Source: Candidatus Aenigmatarchaeota archaeon | Lineage (GTDB): Archaea; Aenigmatarchaeota; Aenigmatarchaeia; JACPZZ01 | Assembly (NCBI GenBank): GCA_016202815.1 | Contig: JACQNZ010000008.1 | Span: forward strand, 1 to 33,931 | Direction of reading: 5' to 3' | Length of the DNA: 33,931 nt | Part shown: piece after piece, positions 7,703-16,369 of the stretch | Numbering within the stretch: the first letter of the stretch is position 1 | Layout of the letters: the number at the start of each line of letters is the position of its first letter | Translations under genes and position numbers: made by a program | The notes under the pieces: model-generated | Database searches by the model: none | The model's input: only the letters and a program-made list of their open reading frames with translations | What the model was told of the DNA's origin: nothing

Positions 7703-10579
7703 ATGAAGAGGGGACCGTACAGGCCGCTGGAGCTGGAAAAGCGGGTAATGGAATCGTGGAAAGGCGCGGGAATATTCAAAAAATACATGCTTAACCGCAA
7801 AGGATCTAAAAAATATTATTTTCTTGACGGGCCGCCCTACGCAACAGGTTCCATACATCTCGGGACCGCGCTGAACAAGACGCTGAAAGATTTCTTTATA
7901 CGCTTTTTCAGTTCGTTGGGCTACGACGTGGCGATGCAGCCGGGCTACGACACGCACGGCCTGCCCATAGAAAACAAGATAGAAAAACAATTGGGATTTC
8001 GCACCAAGGATGACATAGAAAAATTCGGTATTGGAAAGTTCAACAGCGAATGCAGGAATTTCGCGACAAAATTCATAGGCGTAATGAATGACCAGTTCAA
8101 AAACCTGGGCGTTTGGATGGACTGGGAAAACCCGTACTTGACTCTGGATAAGTCTTACATAGAAGGCGCGTGGCATACATTCAAGAAAGGCTTCGAGAAC
8201 GGCTTGCTGTACAAAGGAAACTATCCGGTCCATGTCTGCCCAAGGTGTGAGACTTCCCTGGCATTTAACGAAATAGAGCATAAGGAAGTTAATGACAATT
8301 CAATTTACGTGAAATTCAAAATCAGGGACAGCAACGACAGCCTGCTTGTATGGACAACGACGCCGTGGACGCTTCCTTCAAACACGGGAATAATGGTTAA
8401 TCCTAACTATGAATATGTCCGTGTAAAATCTGGCAAAGACGTCTTTATTCTGGCAAAAGAACTTGCGGAAAAGGTTATGCTGATCGGCAAAGCTGAATAT
8501 TTCGAAATAATCGGAACAATAGTGGGCAGCCAGCTCGTCGGAATGGAATATGAAAACCCGTTAAAGGATCTGCCGCTGCAAAAAAACATTGCCGGCCGTG
8601 TCGTGCCGTCAGACCAGCACGTTACCCTGGACGAAGGGACAGGTTTAGTCCACCTAGCGCCGGGCCACGGAAAAGAAGATTTCATGGTCGGCCTAAAAAA
8701 CAACCTTCCCGTTTTATCGCCGTTGACAATGGGCGGCAAGTTTAAGGCCGAGGCCGGTTGGCTGGAAGGCAAATTCGCCAAGGCCGCGGACAGGGAAATT
8801 ATAGAAAAATTGCGGGAAAGGGACGCCTTGTTTGCGGTCGAGCCAACGACGCATGAATACCCGAAATGCTGGCGCTGCGACTCGGCGCTGTTGTTCATAG
8901 CAGTGCCGCAGTGGTTTTTCCGTGTAAGCGCGATACGCGAAAAACTGATAGAAGAAAACAAGAAAGTGAACTGGTTCCCGTCGTTTGCGTCGAACAATTT
9001 CGAAAGCTGGTTGTTGTCGCTTAGCGACTGGCCGATATCGCGCCAGCGGTACTGGGGAATACCTTTGCCCATATGGGAATGCGAAAAATGCGGCAGCGTG
9101 CGCGTTATCGGATCTTCGAAAGAGCTTGGCGCCGGAATAGAGGACCTTCATCGGCCGCACATCGATGAAGTTACGTTCAGATGTGATTGCGGGGGAACAA
9201 TGAAACGCATACCGGACGTTCTCGACGTGTGGTTTGATTCCGGCGTTGCGGCTTGGGCATCGACAGGGGCCTACAATGGAGAAAAATTTGAGGCCGCGGA
9301 CCTGAACATCGAAGGGCCTGACCAGTTCCGGGGGTGGTGGAACTCGCAAATAATAACCAGCGTGATAACGTTCGGCAAAGCCCCGTTCAGGAACGTCCTT
9401 CTTCACGGTAAAGTCCTCGATTTGAGGGGCGCAAAAATGTCAAAATCCCGCGGCAATGTGGTCACGCCCGAAGAGGTGATAGAGAAATACGGCCGCGACG
9501 CGCTGAGGTTGTATCTGCTCGGATTACCGGCAGGTGAGGATTTTGCGTTTAACATGGAATCCGTCAAAGAAACAACGAACATACTCAACACTCTGTGGAA
9601 CAGCTTTTCTTTCCTGGAATCGTACTGCAAGAACGTAGAAAAACCGCCTAAGCTTAACTTCGAGGACGAGTGGATAATGTACAGGATAAACAACGTAGTG
9701 GCTGCATGCAGGAAAAACAACGAATCGTACAATGCATCCGAGTCTGTCCGCATAATACGCGATTTTATCCTGAAAGATTTCAGCCGCTGGTATATACGTT
9801 TGATCCGGGACCGCACGTGGCCATCGTACGAAGGCGCGGACAAAAACGCCGCGTTTTACGCAATGTACTACGTTTTCGGCAAACTTGTCCGTTTGTTGGC
9901 CCCGGTTTGCCCGTTCATCTCGGAAGAAATTTACAAATTCGTGTCCGGAAAAAAAGAATCCGTGCATCTTGAGGACTGGCCGACAACGGAAATTGAATTC
10001 ATAGGCACACGGGTAAAAAACGATGATGAATTCACACGTTTGACAGGTATAGAATCCCAAATGATAATCGCGCGGTCGGTCGTGGAGGCTATAAACGCTT
10101 TAAGGCAGGAGAACGGCGTAAGATTGCGCTGGCCGTTGAGGAAAGTGGTTATACAGGAATCCGGAGGGATAGACAAGAACAGACTGTCCGAAGGCGCGAT
10201 AAATGTGATAAAAAATTCCGGGAACGTGAAAGAGGTTTCGTTCTCGCCTTATCCGCAAAAGGACATGGCTTCCAGGTCCGTTGGGGGAACGGAAATATTC
10301 CTCGACGTCCGGATGGATAACGAATTAATCGAGGAAAGCATGGTCTCAGAATTGGTTCGCAAGGTCCAGACAATGAGAAAAGACAAAAAACTCGACGTCA
10401 GGGAAACAATATCATTGTTCATCAGGTCCGACGCCAGGACAGAGCGCTCTGTCAGGAAATGGGAAGACGCGGTCAAAAAATCCGTCGGTGCGGCGAAAAT
10501 AGAGTATGCCGAGCACGGCAACGCAGATACGCTCGAATTCGAGGGCGTAAAGATTTTCGTCGGGTTCGATGTGATTTAG
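7703..10579 (+). CDS. ileS: Isoleucyl-tRNA synthetase
   Basis: The 958-residue class Ia synthetase charges tRNA-Ile in the cytoplasm. The HIGH-type motif is H-L-G-T (52-55) after D-G-P-P-Y-A-T-G, and the second signature is K-M-S-K-S (578-582). The Y-D-T-H-G-L-P-I-E segment, the CP1 editing insertion and Cys pairs (C-P-R-C, C-W-R-C, C-E-K-C) are as expected for the archaeal/eukaryotic-like type. The ATG follows GGTGA at 7692-7696, a reasonable ribosome binding site. It is the first gene of a plus-strand run extending to 12892. Length and motifs indicate an intact enzyme. Confidence 0.96.
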   Translation: MKRGPYRPLELEKRVMESWKGAGIFKKYMLNRKGSKKYYFLDGPPYATGSIHLGTALNKTLKDFFIRFFSSLGYDVAMQPGYDTHGLPIENKIEKQLGFRTKDDIEKFGIGKFNSECRNFATKFIGVMNDQFKNLGVWMDWENPYLTLDKSYIEGAWHTFKKGFENGLLYKGNYPVHVCPRCETSLAFNEIEHKEVNDNSIYVKFKIRDSNDSLLVWTTTPWTLPSNTGIMVNPNYEYVRVKSGKDVFILAKELAEKVMLIGKAEYFEIIGTIVGSQLVGMEYENPLKDLPLQKNIAGRVVPSDQHVTLDEGTGLVHLAPGHGKEDFMVGLKNNLPVLSPLTMGGKFKAEAGWLEGKFAKAADREIIEKLRERDALFAVEPTTHEYPKCWRCDSALLFIAVPQWFFRVSAIREKLIEENKKVNWFPSFASNNFESWLLSLSDWPISRQRYWGIPLPIWECEKCGSVRVIGSSKELGAGIEDLHRPHIDEVTFRCDCGGTMKRIPDVLDVWFDSGVAAWASTGAYNGEKFEAADLNIEGPDQFRGWWNSQIITSVITFGKAPFRNVLLHGKVLDLRGAKMSKSRGNVVTPEEVIEKYGRDALRLYLLGLPAGEDFAFNMESVKETTNILNTLWNSFSFLESYCKNVEKPPKLNFEDEWIMYRINNVVAACRKNNESYNASESVRIIRDFILKDFSRWYIRLIRDRTWPSYEGADKNAAFYAMYYVFGKLVRLLAPVCPFISEEIYKFVSGKKESVHLEDWPTTEIEFIGTRVKNDDEFTRLTGIESQMIIARSVVEAINALRQENGVRLRWPLRKVVIQESGGIDKNRLSEGAINVIKNSGNVKEVSFSPYPQKDMASRSVGGTEIFLDVRMDNELIEESMVSELVRKVQTMRKDKKLDVRETISLFIRSDARTERSVRKWEDAVKKSVGAAKIEYAEHGNADTLEFEGVKIFVGFDVI

Positions 10580-10589
10580 GGAGAGAAGC

Positions 10590-11018
10590 ATGAAAATTGT
10601 AATCTGCGGAAGTATTGATTTCACCAGGGAGATCAAAGAGGTCGCAGGCAGACTGGAGGCATCAGGCCACGAAGTGGAAATACCGCTTACCTCTAAGCGT
10701 ATTTTAAGCGGCGAAATGAGCCTTGAAGAGTTCAAAGAAGAAAGGGGATCCGGGAGGATTCTCAGGAAAATCAAAGACGACGTGATAAGAAGGTATTATA
10801 AAATAATAAAGAACGCAGACGCCATACTGGTCATGAATTTGGATAGGAAAGGCATCAGGAACTACATAGGCGGCAATACTTTTCTTGAGATGGGGTTCGC
10901 CCACGTTCTAAGCAAGAAAATATTCGTATGGAACGGCGTGCCATCCATGCCTTATACAGACGAGATAATGGCTACCCAGCCTTTGGTAATCGCAGGCGAT
11001 ATACGAAAGATAAAATGA
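10590..11018 (+). CDS. Nucleoside 2-deoxyribosyltransferase-like protein
   Basis: The 142-residue protein starts with a Rossmann-like strand (M-K-I-V-I-C-G-S-I-D-F) and ends with G-G-N-T-F-L-E-M-G-F-A-H-V-L-S (94-108). The glutamate of that segment (E100) sits where the family's catalytic Glu is expected. The family transfers deoxyribose between bases or hydrolyses nucleotide N-glycosidic bonds. The fold is clear; the exact substrate is not. It begins 11 nt after ileS with a GGGAGAG ribosome binding site, so it is probably cotranscribed. Confidence 0.8.
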   Translation: MKIVICGSIDFTREIKEVAGRLEASGHEVEIPLTSKRILSGEMSLEEFKEERGSGRILRKIKDDVIRRYYKIIKNADAILVMNLDRKGIRNYIGGNTFLEMGFAHVLSKKIFVWNGVPSMPYTDEIMATQPLVIAGDIRKIK

Positions 11019-11043
11019 AACAATATATGAATGGATTTTCCTA

Positions 11044-12183
11044 ATGGAATATGTGGAGACCATGAAAACGCTTGACAATCTTTATTCAGAAGCCGCGGAA
11101 TGGCTAAAGCAGATTAGGAAAAGCGGTTTAATCGCTGTCGTCTATCATCGTGATTCGGACGGCGTATGCTCTGCTGTAATGGCAGCGAAAATCCTGAAAC
11201 ATCTGGGCTGCGGCTCCGTTAAAATCGTGCCCTGCGACGTTTCCACGCCGGCTGTCACGCCGGCGCTCATGCGCTCGTTATCAGAGTTACAGCCAGATTA
11301 TCTTGTATTCGTCGACATGGCAGTCGACCAGGATCCAAACCCGTTAGTTCTGTTAAAGCAGAAATACGGCACAAAGATAATAGTCATTGACCACCACCCG
11401 ATGTCAATGGACCTGAACATGCTGGACATCAAACATATCAACACGCGTTCCGCTGACCCGAGGGGGTATTTTCCTGCGGCGTACATGATGTACAAAATCG
11501 CCGGAAAACTAAGCGGCGAACTGGCAAGGGACCATTCATGGGTCGCCCTGGTAGGAACCATAGGCGATCACGGGATAGATAATTGCCCCGATCTGGTAAA
11601 AGATTTTTCATCGGCCTACGGCAGGATCGCAACAACGCAAAAAGATTTTTCGCAGACCAAGTACGGGAAGGCGTCCGAATATATCATGTCAGCGAAGGCT
11701 TCGGACGACGACGGAATCGAGACCGCGCGCATCGTTTTAGATCGTGCAATCAACGCCGACGCGTTCCTGTCCGCGAAAACATTGAAGGAGTGGCACGCAA
11801 ACATGCAGGCCGTGATAAACCACATGGTGGACAATTTTGAAAAGGACGCCGAACTCAACCCGAACGCGAACATAGCTGTTTACACGATAAAGACCGATAG
11901 GCGGATAGAGTCCGTTGTTGCGTCTATACTATCAGATAAGTTCCCGCGCATGACAATTGTGGTGTGCCGCGAATCGCAGGAAAGGATCGGATGCAGCCTA
12001 AGGAACCAAAAATCCGCCGACGTCAGCAGCCTCGCCAGGGCCAGCATAGCGGGCCTTAAGGATGCGCGTGGAGGCGGCCACCCACAAGCCGCCGCAGCAT
12101 CTGTAAAGAAAAGCGACTGGGCGGCATTCAAGAACGCGCTCATAAACAACAGCACGAAATACCCGGCTCCTGCACGGAAGTGA
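11044..12183 (+). CDS. DHH/DHHA1 phosphoesterase (archaeal RecJ-like)
   Basis: This 379-residue protein has DHH-superfamily motifs in order: H-R-D-S-D-G (35-40), D91 in F-V-D-M-A, the signature D-H-H (116-118), and near the C-terminus the DHHA1 substrate loop G-G-G-H-P-Q-A-A-A. Relatives are archaeal RecJ/GAN-type exonucleases, nanoRNases and oligonucleotide phosphodiesterases; sequence alone does not separate them. Metal ligands appear complete. It stands between the deoxyribosyltransferase-like gene and the GT2 gene, with a 25-nt upstream gap. Confidence 0.88.
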   Translation: MEYVETMKTLDNLYSEAAEWLKQIRKSGLIAVVYHRDSDGVCSAVMAAKILKHLGCGSVKIVPCDVSTPAVTPALMRSLSELQPDYLVFVDMAVDQDPNPLVLLKQKYGTKIIVIDHHPMSMDLNMLDIKHINTRSADPRGYFPAAYMMYKIAGKLSGELARDHSWVALVGTIGDHGIDNCPDLVKDFSSAYGRIATTQKDFSQTKYGKASEYIMSAKASDDDGIETARIVLDRAINADAFLSAKTLKEWHANMQAVINHMVDNFEKDAELNPNANIAVYTIKTDRRIESVVASILSDKFPRMTIVVCRESQERIGCSLRNQKSADVSSLARASIAGLKDARGGGHPQAAAASVKKSDWAAFKNALINNSTKYPAPARK

Positions 12184-12187
12184 CGGC

Positions 12188-12892
12188 ATGGAAATCTCGA
12201 TCGTAATGCCGGCGCATAACGAGGCCGCGGCTATAAGGAAGACAGTAACGGATTTTCTGCGCGCTTTTCCAAAGGCCGAAATAATAGCCGTCGATGACGG
12301 CTCAAGCGACGGAACCCGCGCAATATTGAATTCAATAGGCAGCAGGCGCCTTCGAGTATTGCAATTACCGAAAAGGTCGGGAAAGGGTGCCGCAGTCATG
12401 AAAGGCGTTGGCCTGGCGACCAAAAATCTGGTAGCGTTTGTGGATGCGGACGGCGCGTTCGGCCCGTCGTCGCTGAAAAAACTGGTGCGCGATTTAGACG
12501 GATACGATTGCGTCATAGCCTCGAAATGGAAGGGAAAAAAATTCTCGGAGGTCGGGGGCAGCGCACCGAAAAAGGCGTTCGGCCGGATCTGGAACGCAGT
12601 GGCGCGCGGCTTGCTTGGCCTGGAATTCGAGGACACACAGGCCGGCCTTAAGCTGTTTCGATCGGCAGCGATAAGGCGGATCGGCACGGATCTTTTTTGC
12701 AGGGGATTCGAGTTTGACGCTGAAATACTTTACAGGCTGACGAAGAACGGATTTAGGATAAAAGAAATTTTCGTGGAACCCAAGGACGTAAAGAAGTCAA
12801 GATTCAGCTACCTAAACATGCCTGCCATGCTTTCCAGCATTTTTTTCATGGCCGTAGCGTTGAAACTTTTTTCTAAGCCCGGAAAACGATAG
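12188..12892 (+). CDS. Family 2 glycosyltransferase (dolichyl-phosphate sugar synthase type)
   Basis: This 234-residue GT-A enzyme has V-M-P-A-H-N-E at the N-terminus, D-D-G-S-S-D-G-T (36-43), the metal-binding D-A-D (86-88) and D-T-Q-A-G-L-K-L-F, the pattern of dolichyl-phosphate glucose/mannose synthases. It probably loads a sugar onto a polyprenyl phosphate for protein N-glycosylation; the sugar is unknown. It starts 4 nt after the DHH gene. Its last 81 nt overlap the convergent membrane-protein gene on the other strand. Confidence 0.88.
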   Translation: MEISIVMPAHNEAAAIRKTVTDFLRAFPKAEIIAVDDGSSDGTRAILNSIGSRRLRVLQLPKRSGKGAAVMKGVGLATKNLVAFVDADGAFGPSSLKKLVRDLDGYDCVIASKWKGKKFSEVGGSAPKKAFGRIWNAVARGLLGLEFEDTQAGLKLFRSAAIRRIGTDLFCRGFEFDAEILYRLTKNGFRIKEIFVEPKDVKKSRFSYLNMPAMLSSIFFMAVALKLFSKPGKR

Positions 12893-14908
12893 GTAAGAAG
12901 CCGCGAACACCAGGCCGGCAAATGTAATTGAGTTGCCTGCCCTGTTCGCGGTCGAGCCGTATGTTAGTTTCACTTCAGCCGCCTCCGGAAACACAAGCAT
13001 GAACCCGGGGGACGCAAGATAAATTTTGTCCGCGCCTTCCACGGACCAGTCGGGAAAATACGGCACCTTTACAAGCAGCGGTTTTCCGATGCAGTCCGTC
13101 TTTATGAAAAGGCTTTCATTTCTTATCGACTCGCTAACGCTGCAATCCGCATCCAGCGCAATTTTTCTTGCAGAATAGAAGTTGTCATCCCGTATTGTTT
13201 GCGAAAACCTCCTGTCCGGGGCATCAACGAAAACGAGCGGCACGCCGGTAAAGCTGGTGTCCTTGAACCATTTCATGGAAACGTTTCGCCAGTCCTTTGT
13301 TATGACAGCCACCGGCTCATAGTCAGGCATTACGGCGTATTTGTTATTGCCCGCGAGCTCGTACACGCTTATCCCGCCGGAAGCGTTCAGTTGTTTGTAG
13401 CTTGTCGAGTTGTCCAGCGCGCTTTTCAGCTTGTCAGAAGTCGCGACAACGTACCTGACGTTAAACAGGCTAAGATGCGCGGTCCCGTTGGCAGCGTCGA
13501 AATACGAACACCTAAGCTGCGGTATCGGGCACGTGGGTGATTCAGACAATTCCGATTGGAGGTAAAAAGTGAACGGTGCCATCAAACCTGATTCTATGGT
13601 CAGCCCTTCGATGACAGGCTTGCCCGTAAACATTGGAAATGATTCGAACGCGCGGGGCGTCCCGAACTTGGAATGTGACGGCGAGTATTCGTGGAATATT
13701 CTGCCATAGGGAAGCCCGCTCAAAAACGAGTTCAACGCGTCAAACTGGCCCCATGAATTTTTTGATTCGAACCCCGCGTAATTCCAGTCTATCCAGCCGT
13801 CTATGTAAGAAACGTTGTTATTGACCCACAGTATCGTTATCAGCCCTGTAAGCAGAACGATCATGCCGGGCGGTTTTAATTTTTTAATCAGCTCGCCCAA
13901 GCCGTACGCCGCCAGCAGCACGCCAGTGAATTGCATGAACGGCAAGAATCTTACATCAACGAGCCCCATAAGCTGCGAAGCCAGATAAAGCATCAAAGCC
14001 AGCAGCATCATGGATATGAGCAGCAGTACGCGGCCGTCTTTTTTTCCGGCCCCGATGTGCACGGCAACCAGCGAGAACAATGCGATGGGAAGGTATATTG
14101 CAGGAAATATCGAAGAAATGCCGTCTATCGTCCATCTGTAGCCGAAATCGGTTTTGTAGCCGATGTCAAAAAGCAACGGAACGGCCCAGAAAGACATCAA
14201 AGCTGCGGAAATTGCGTAAGTTTTGGACATTATCACAAGGCTGTCCCTGGTCTTGGACCTGTCGCCTGTCACCAGCATTAAGGCGGAAGTTGCGACAGCA
14301 AATATCGCGGTATATACATGCGTAAGGACGACCGCTGCGAAAACAACAGAGTTTCGCAGCTCGTAGCGTTTTTTTACAATAGACGAGTAAAGCGACGAAA
14401 CGAAAATAAACGCAAGCGAAAAACTAAGGCTGTACGAAAATTCCCCGGACAGCGTGCTCGGTATGTTTCCGCCCCAGACAGAGTTTGATTCGATGAAGAG
14501 GAAAACCAGCGAAAGGAACGCGGCAACCGCAGGAGCCGGGTTTTCGAATCGCAACGATCGCATGAAAAAATACGCGGTAACCGGAAGCAGGAATGTTCCT
14601 AGCAGGGTCACGACCTTGACGGCAACGTTTGGATGGATGAAATACGAGAGCGCCGCGCCGATCGCGTAAGGAAGCGGGAAATAAAACTGGAACGCCGGGA
14701 AGCCGAGATACCAGTCCGGGCTCCATCCGGTGAGTTTCATGTTCGGAACCAGATAATTACGCATGTAATCGAACAGGTAGTTATGCGACCCCGTATCGCC
14801 TCCGCTAACCGCTGTTTCCGAAAAAACCAGCGAAGGCTTGAAGTGGCTGAAGAGGAAGGAAAAAATTAACAGCAGTGAAACAAAATCAGTTGTGGAAATC
14901 CTGCTCAT
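12812..14908 (-). CDS. GT-C-like polytopic membrane protein (6-pyruvoyl-tetrahydropterin-synthase-related domain)
   Basis: The 698-residue protein has many membrane helices in its first 420 residues and a soluble C-terminal part. The acidic loop G-G-D-T-G-S-H (36-42) and the pattern W-S-P-D-W-Y-L-G-F-P-A-F-Q-F-Y-F-P match the archaeal membrane family called PTPS-related. This resembles GT-C glycosyltransferases that use lipid-linked sugars. The name is historical and no pterin function is implied. ATG 14906-14908 lies 5 nt after the upstream gene stop, so I prefer it to the earlier start at 14980. Its 3' end overlaps the GT2 gene by 81 nt. Confidence 0.8.
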   Translation of the reverse strand: MSRISTTDFVSLLLIFSFLFSHFKPSLVFSETAVSGGDTGSHNYLFDYMRNYLVPNMKLTGWSPDWYLGFPAFQFYFPLPYAIGAALSYFIHPNVAVKVVTLLGTFLLPVTAYFFMRSLRFENPAPAVAAFLSLVFLFIESNSVWGGNIPSTLSGEFSYSLSFSLAFIFVSSLYSSIVKKRYELRNSVVFAAVVLTHVYTAIFAVATSALMLVTGDRSKTRDSLVIMSKTYAISAALMSFWAVPLLFDIGYKTDFGYRWTIDGISSIFPAIYLPIALFSLVAVHIGAGKKDGRVLLLISMMLLALMLYLASQLMGLVDVRFLPFMQFTGVLLAAYGLGELIKKLKPPGMIVLLTGLITILWVNNNVSYIDGWIDWNYAGFESKNSWGQFDALNSFLSGLPYGRIFHEYSPSHSKFGTPRAFESFPMFTGKPVIEGLTIESGLMAPFTFYLQSELSESPTCPIPQLRCSYFDAANGTAHLSLFNVRYVVATSDKLKSALDNSTSYKQLNASGGISVYELAGNNKYAVMPDYEPVAVITKDWRNVSMKWFKDTSFTGVPLVFVDAPDRRFSQTIRDDNFYSARKIALDADCSVSESIRNESLFIKTDCIGKPLLVKVPYFPDWSVEGADKIYLASPGFMLVFPEAAEVKLTYGSTANRAGNSITFAGLVFAASYLSFSGLRKKFQRYGHEKNAGKHGRHV

Positions 14909-14912
14909 GGTT

Positions 14913-15704
14913 TTACCTTTTCCTCGCGCCAACATTGTAAGCGATCGTGGCAGCGGCCAGGATAGCAACGGCAAAGCCAAGTACCGAGTCGGAGAACACG
15001 CTTTCCTCCTTTGTTATGGCGGCAGACCCGCGAGAAACGGACGAATAATGTTCGGAATTATCGTACTCCATCGCGGCGAATATCGTGTACGTGCTGTTCT
15101 GCAGGGCGGAGAAGGACGAGATGTCCACGTCAACGTATTTCTGCTCCCCGGATTTTAACAGAAGCTTTTTGTCATAACCGCCGGCCAGCAGCTCCTTTGG
15201 CACGAATACGGTTATATCCACATTCCTGTCAGCCGCGCCGCTGTTTGCAATTTTTAATCTTGCTTTCGCCGAACCGCCTTTAGGAATTTTGATTTCTTCG
15301 AAAACGCCGTTCACATCCGAGGACGTCCTGCCCCTGTAAGTCAGAAAAGACATGGAAACCGCCGAGAACGGGTAATTGTTGGCGTCCGCGTACTCTGTGA
15401 CGACGAACATTGGGTAGCGGCCGGGCAAAATTTCCTTTGATATGTTGAAAACAAAAGACGTTTCACCGTTTCTGTCAGGCTCCAGCTTGTCCAGAAAAAG
15501 TGTCACAGGATCTGTGATATCGGACCTGAATGAAGTGCGGACCGAAAACGCGGTCTCGTCGCCGGAATTGGAGACCGCGAATTTCGCCTGCGCCGTATTG
15601 TTTTCTGTGAACGTCTCCGGCAACTGCGCGTTTATTGTTATGTACGCGGCAAATGCGCCGGGAACAATAAGAAGGGCTGCGACAACAAAAGGAATCGCCC
15701 GCAT
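14913..15704 (-). CDS. Secreted CARDB/NEW3-like surface protein with C-terminal anchor
   Basis: This 263-residue protein has a signal peptide (M-R-A-I-P-F-V-V-A-A-L-L-I-V-P-G-A-F-A-A), two beta-sandwich repeats of the type found in archaeal surface proteins (A-K-F-A-V-S-N-S-G-D-E-T-A-F and A-R-L-K-I-A-N-S-G-A-A), sequons, and a final transmembrane segment with a basic end. ATG 15702-15704 lies 5 nt after the fibrillarin stop; the extension to 15773 would overlap fibrillarin and lacks the signal peptide. It may be a substrate or partner of the GT-C protein encoded next. Confidence 0.8.
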   Translation of the reverse strand: MRAIPFVVAALLIVPGAFAAYITINAQLPETFTENNTAQAKFAVSNSGDETAFSVRTSFRSDITDPVTLFLDKLEPDRNGETSFVFNISKEILPGRYPMFVVTEYADANNYPFSAVSMSFLTYRGRTSSDVNGVFEEIKIPKGGSAKARLKIANSGAADRNVDITVFVPKELLAGGYDKKLLLKSGEQKYVDVDISSFSALQNSTYTIFAAMEYDNSEHYSSVSRGSAAITKEESVFSDSVLGFAVAILAAATIAYNVGARKR

Positions 15705-15708
15705 TTTA

Positions 15709-16365
15709 TCACATTGGCCTGCATACAATAAATGCGTGATCGACTTCGTAAGGGCCAAGGGTGACGTAATCAAGGACTTCCATCCTGGTTTTTATGGCGG
15801 CGAGCGACTCCTGGAAAATTTTCGCCGGGTCTTTGGTCACGTCAATGCTTCTGGCCTTTATACCTATCATGGCATAACCGCCTTTCTTCAGGAACGCTTC
15901 AACATTGCGAAGCAGTATGGCAACCTGCTCCGAATCAGCGACGTCTTCGTATATCACGTCCACTTTCTCCACCCACGAATAGTCTTCCGGCTTGCGCGCA
16001 TCAGCCTTTATCGGGACTATGTTGCCGCGCTGTTCGCAGGCGCGGACAAGGTCGCTCACGGCGCGGGATGAAAACTCGACGCCGTATATGATGCCGTCGT
16101 TCCCTATTATGTCGGAAAAATAGGAAGCTGTCTGTCCCTGGGCTATTCCGAGATACAGTATTTTGGAGCCTTTTTTTATCGGGAAGTTCTTGATGCCCCT
16201 GGTTATGGCGGCCGCGGCCTTTGATTTTTCAGGGTTCCATACCCTGTACTCCCTGCCGCCGTCGTTTATTATCTTTTCGGAGTAAGACCTGCCGCTTATC
16301 AAATTTTTCGTGGTTAACTGGCCGCCGATAAGGAAAACGCCTTCAAAAATTTCCTTCACTTTCAT
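15709..16365 (-). CDS. flpA: Fibrillarin, C/D-RNP 2'-O-methyltransferase
   Basis: The 218-residue protein is the SAM-dependent catalytic subunit of the box C/D RNP that methylates rRNA and tRNA. It shows the N-terminal V-W-N-P-E-K-S-K-A-A-A-A-I segment, the SAM-binding strand I-L-Y-L-G-I-A-Q-G-Q-T-A, V-E-F-S and the D-V-A region. The SAM loop reads L-G-I-A-Q-G-Q-T instead of the usual L-G-A-A-S-G-T-T; this is atypical but the rest is well conserved. It follows nop5 by 4 nt, the usual archaeal operon. Confidence 0.95.
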   Translation of the reverse strand: MKVKEIFEGVFLIGGQLTTKNLISGRSYSEKIINDGGREYRVWNPEKSKAAAAITRGIKNFPIKKGSKILYLGIAQGQTASYFSDIIGNDGIIYGVEFSSRAVSDLVRACEQRGNIVPIKADARKPEDYSWVEKVDVIYEDVADSEQVAILLRNVEAFLKKGGYAMIGIKARSIDVTKDPAKIFQESLAAIKTRMEVLDYVTLGPYEVDHAFIVCRPM

Positions 16366-16369
16366 CCGG

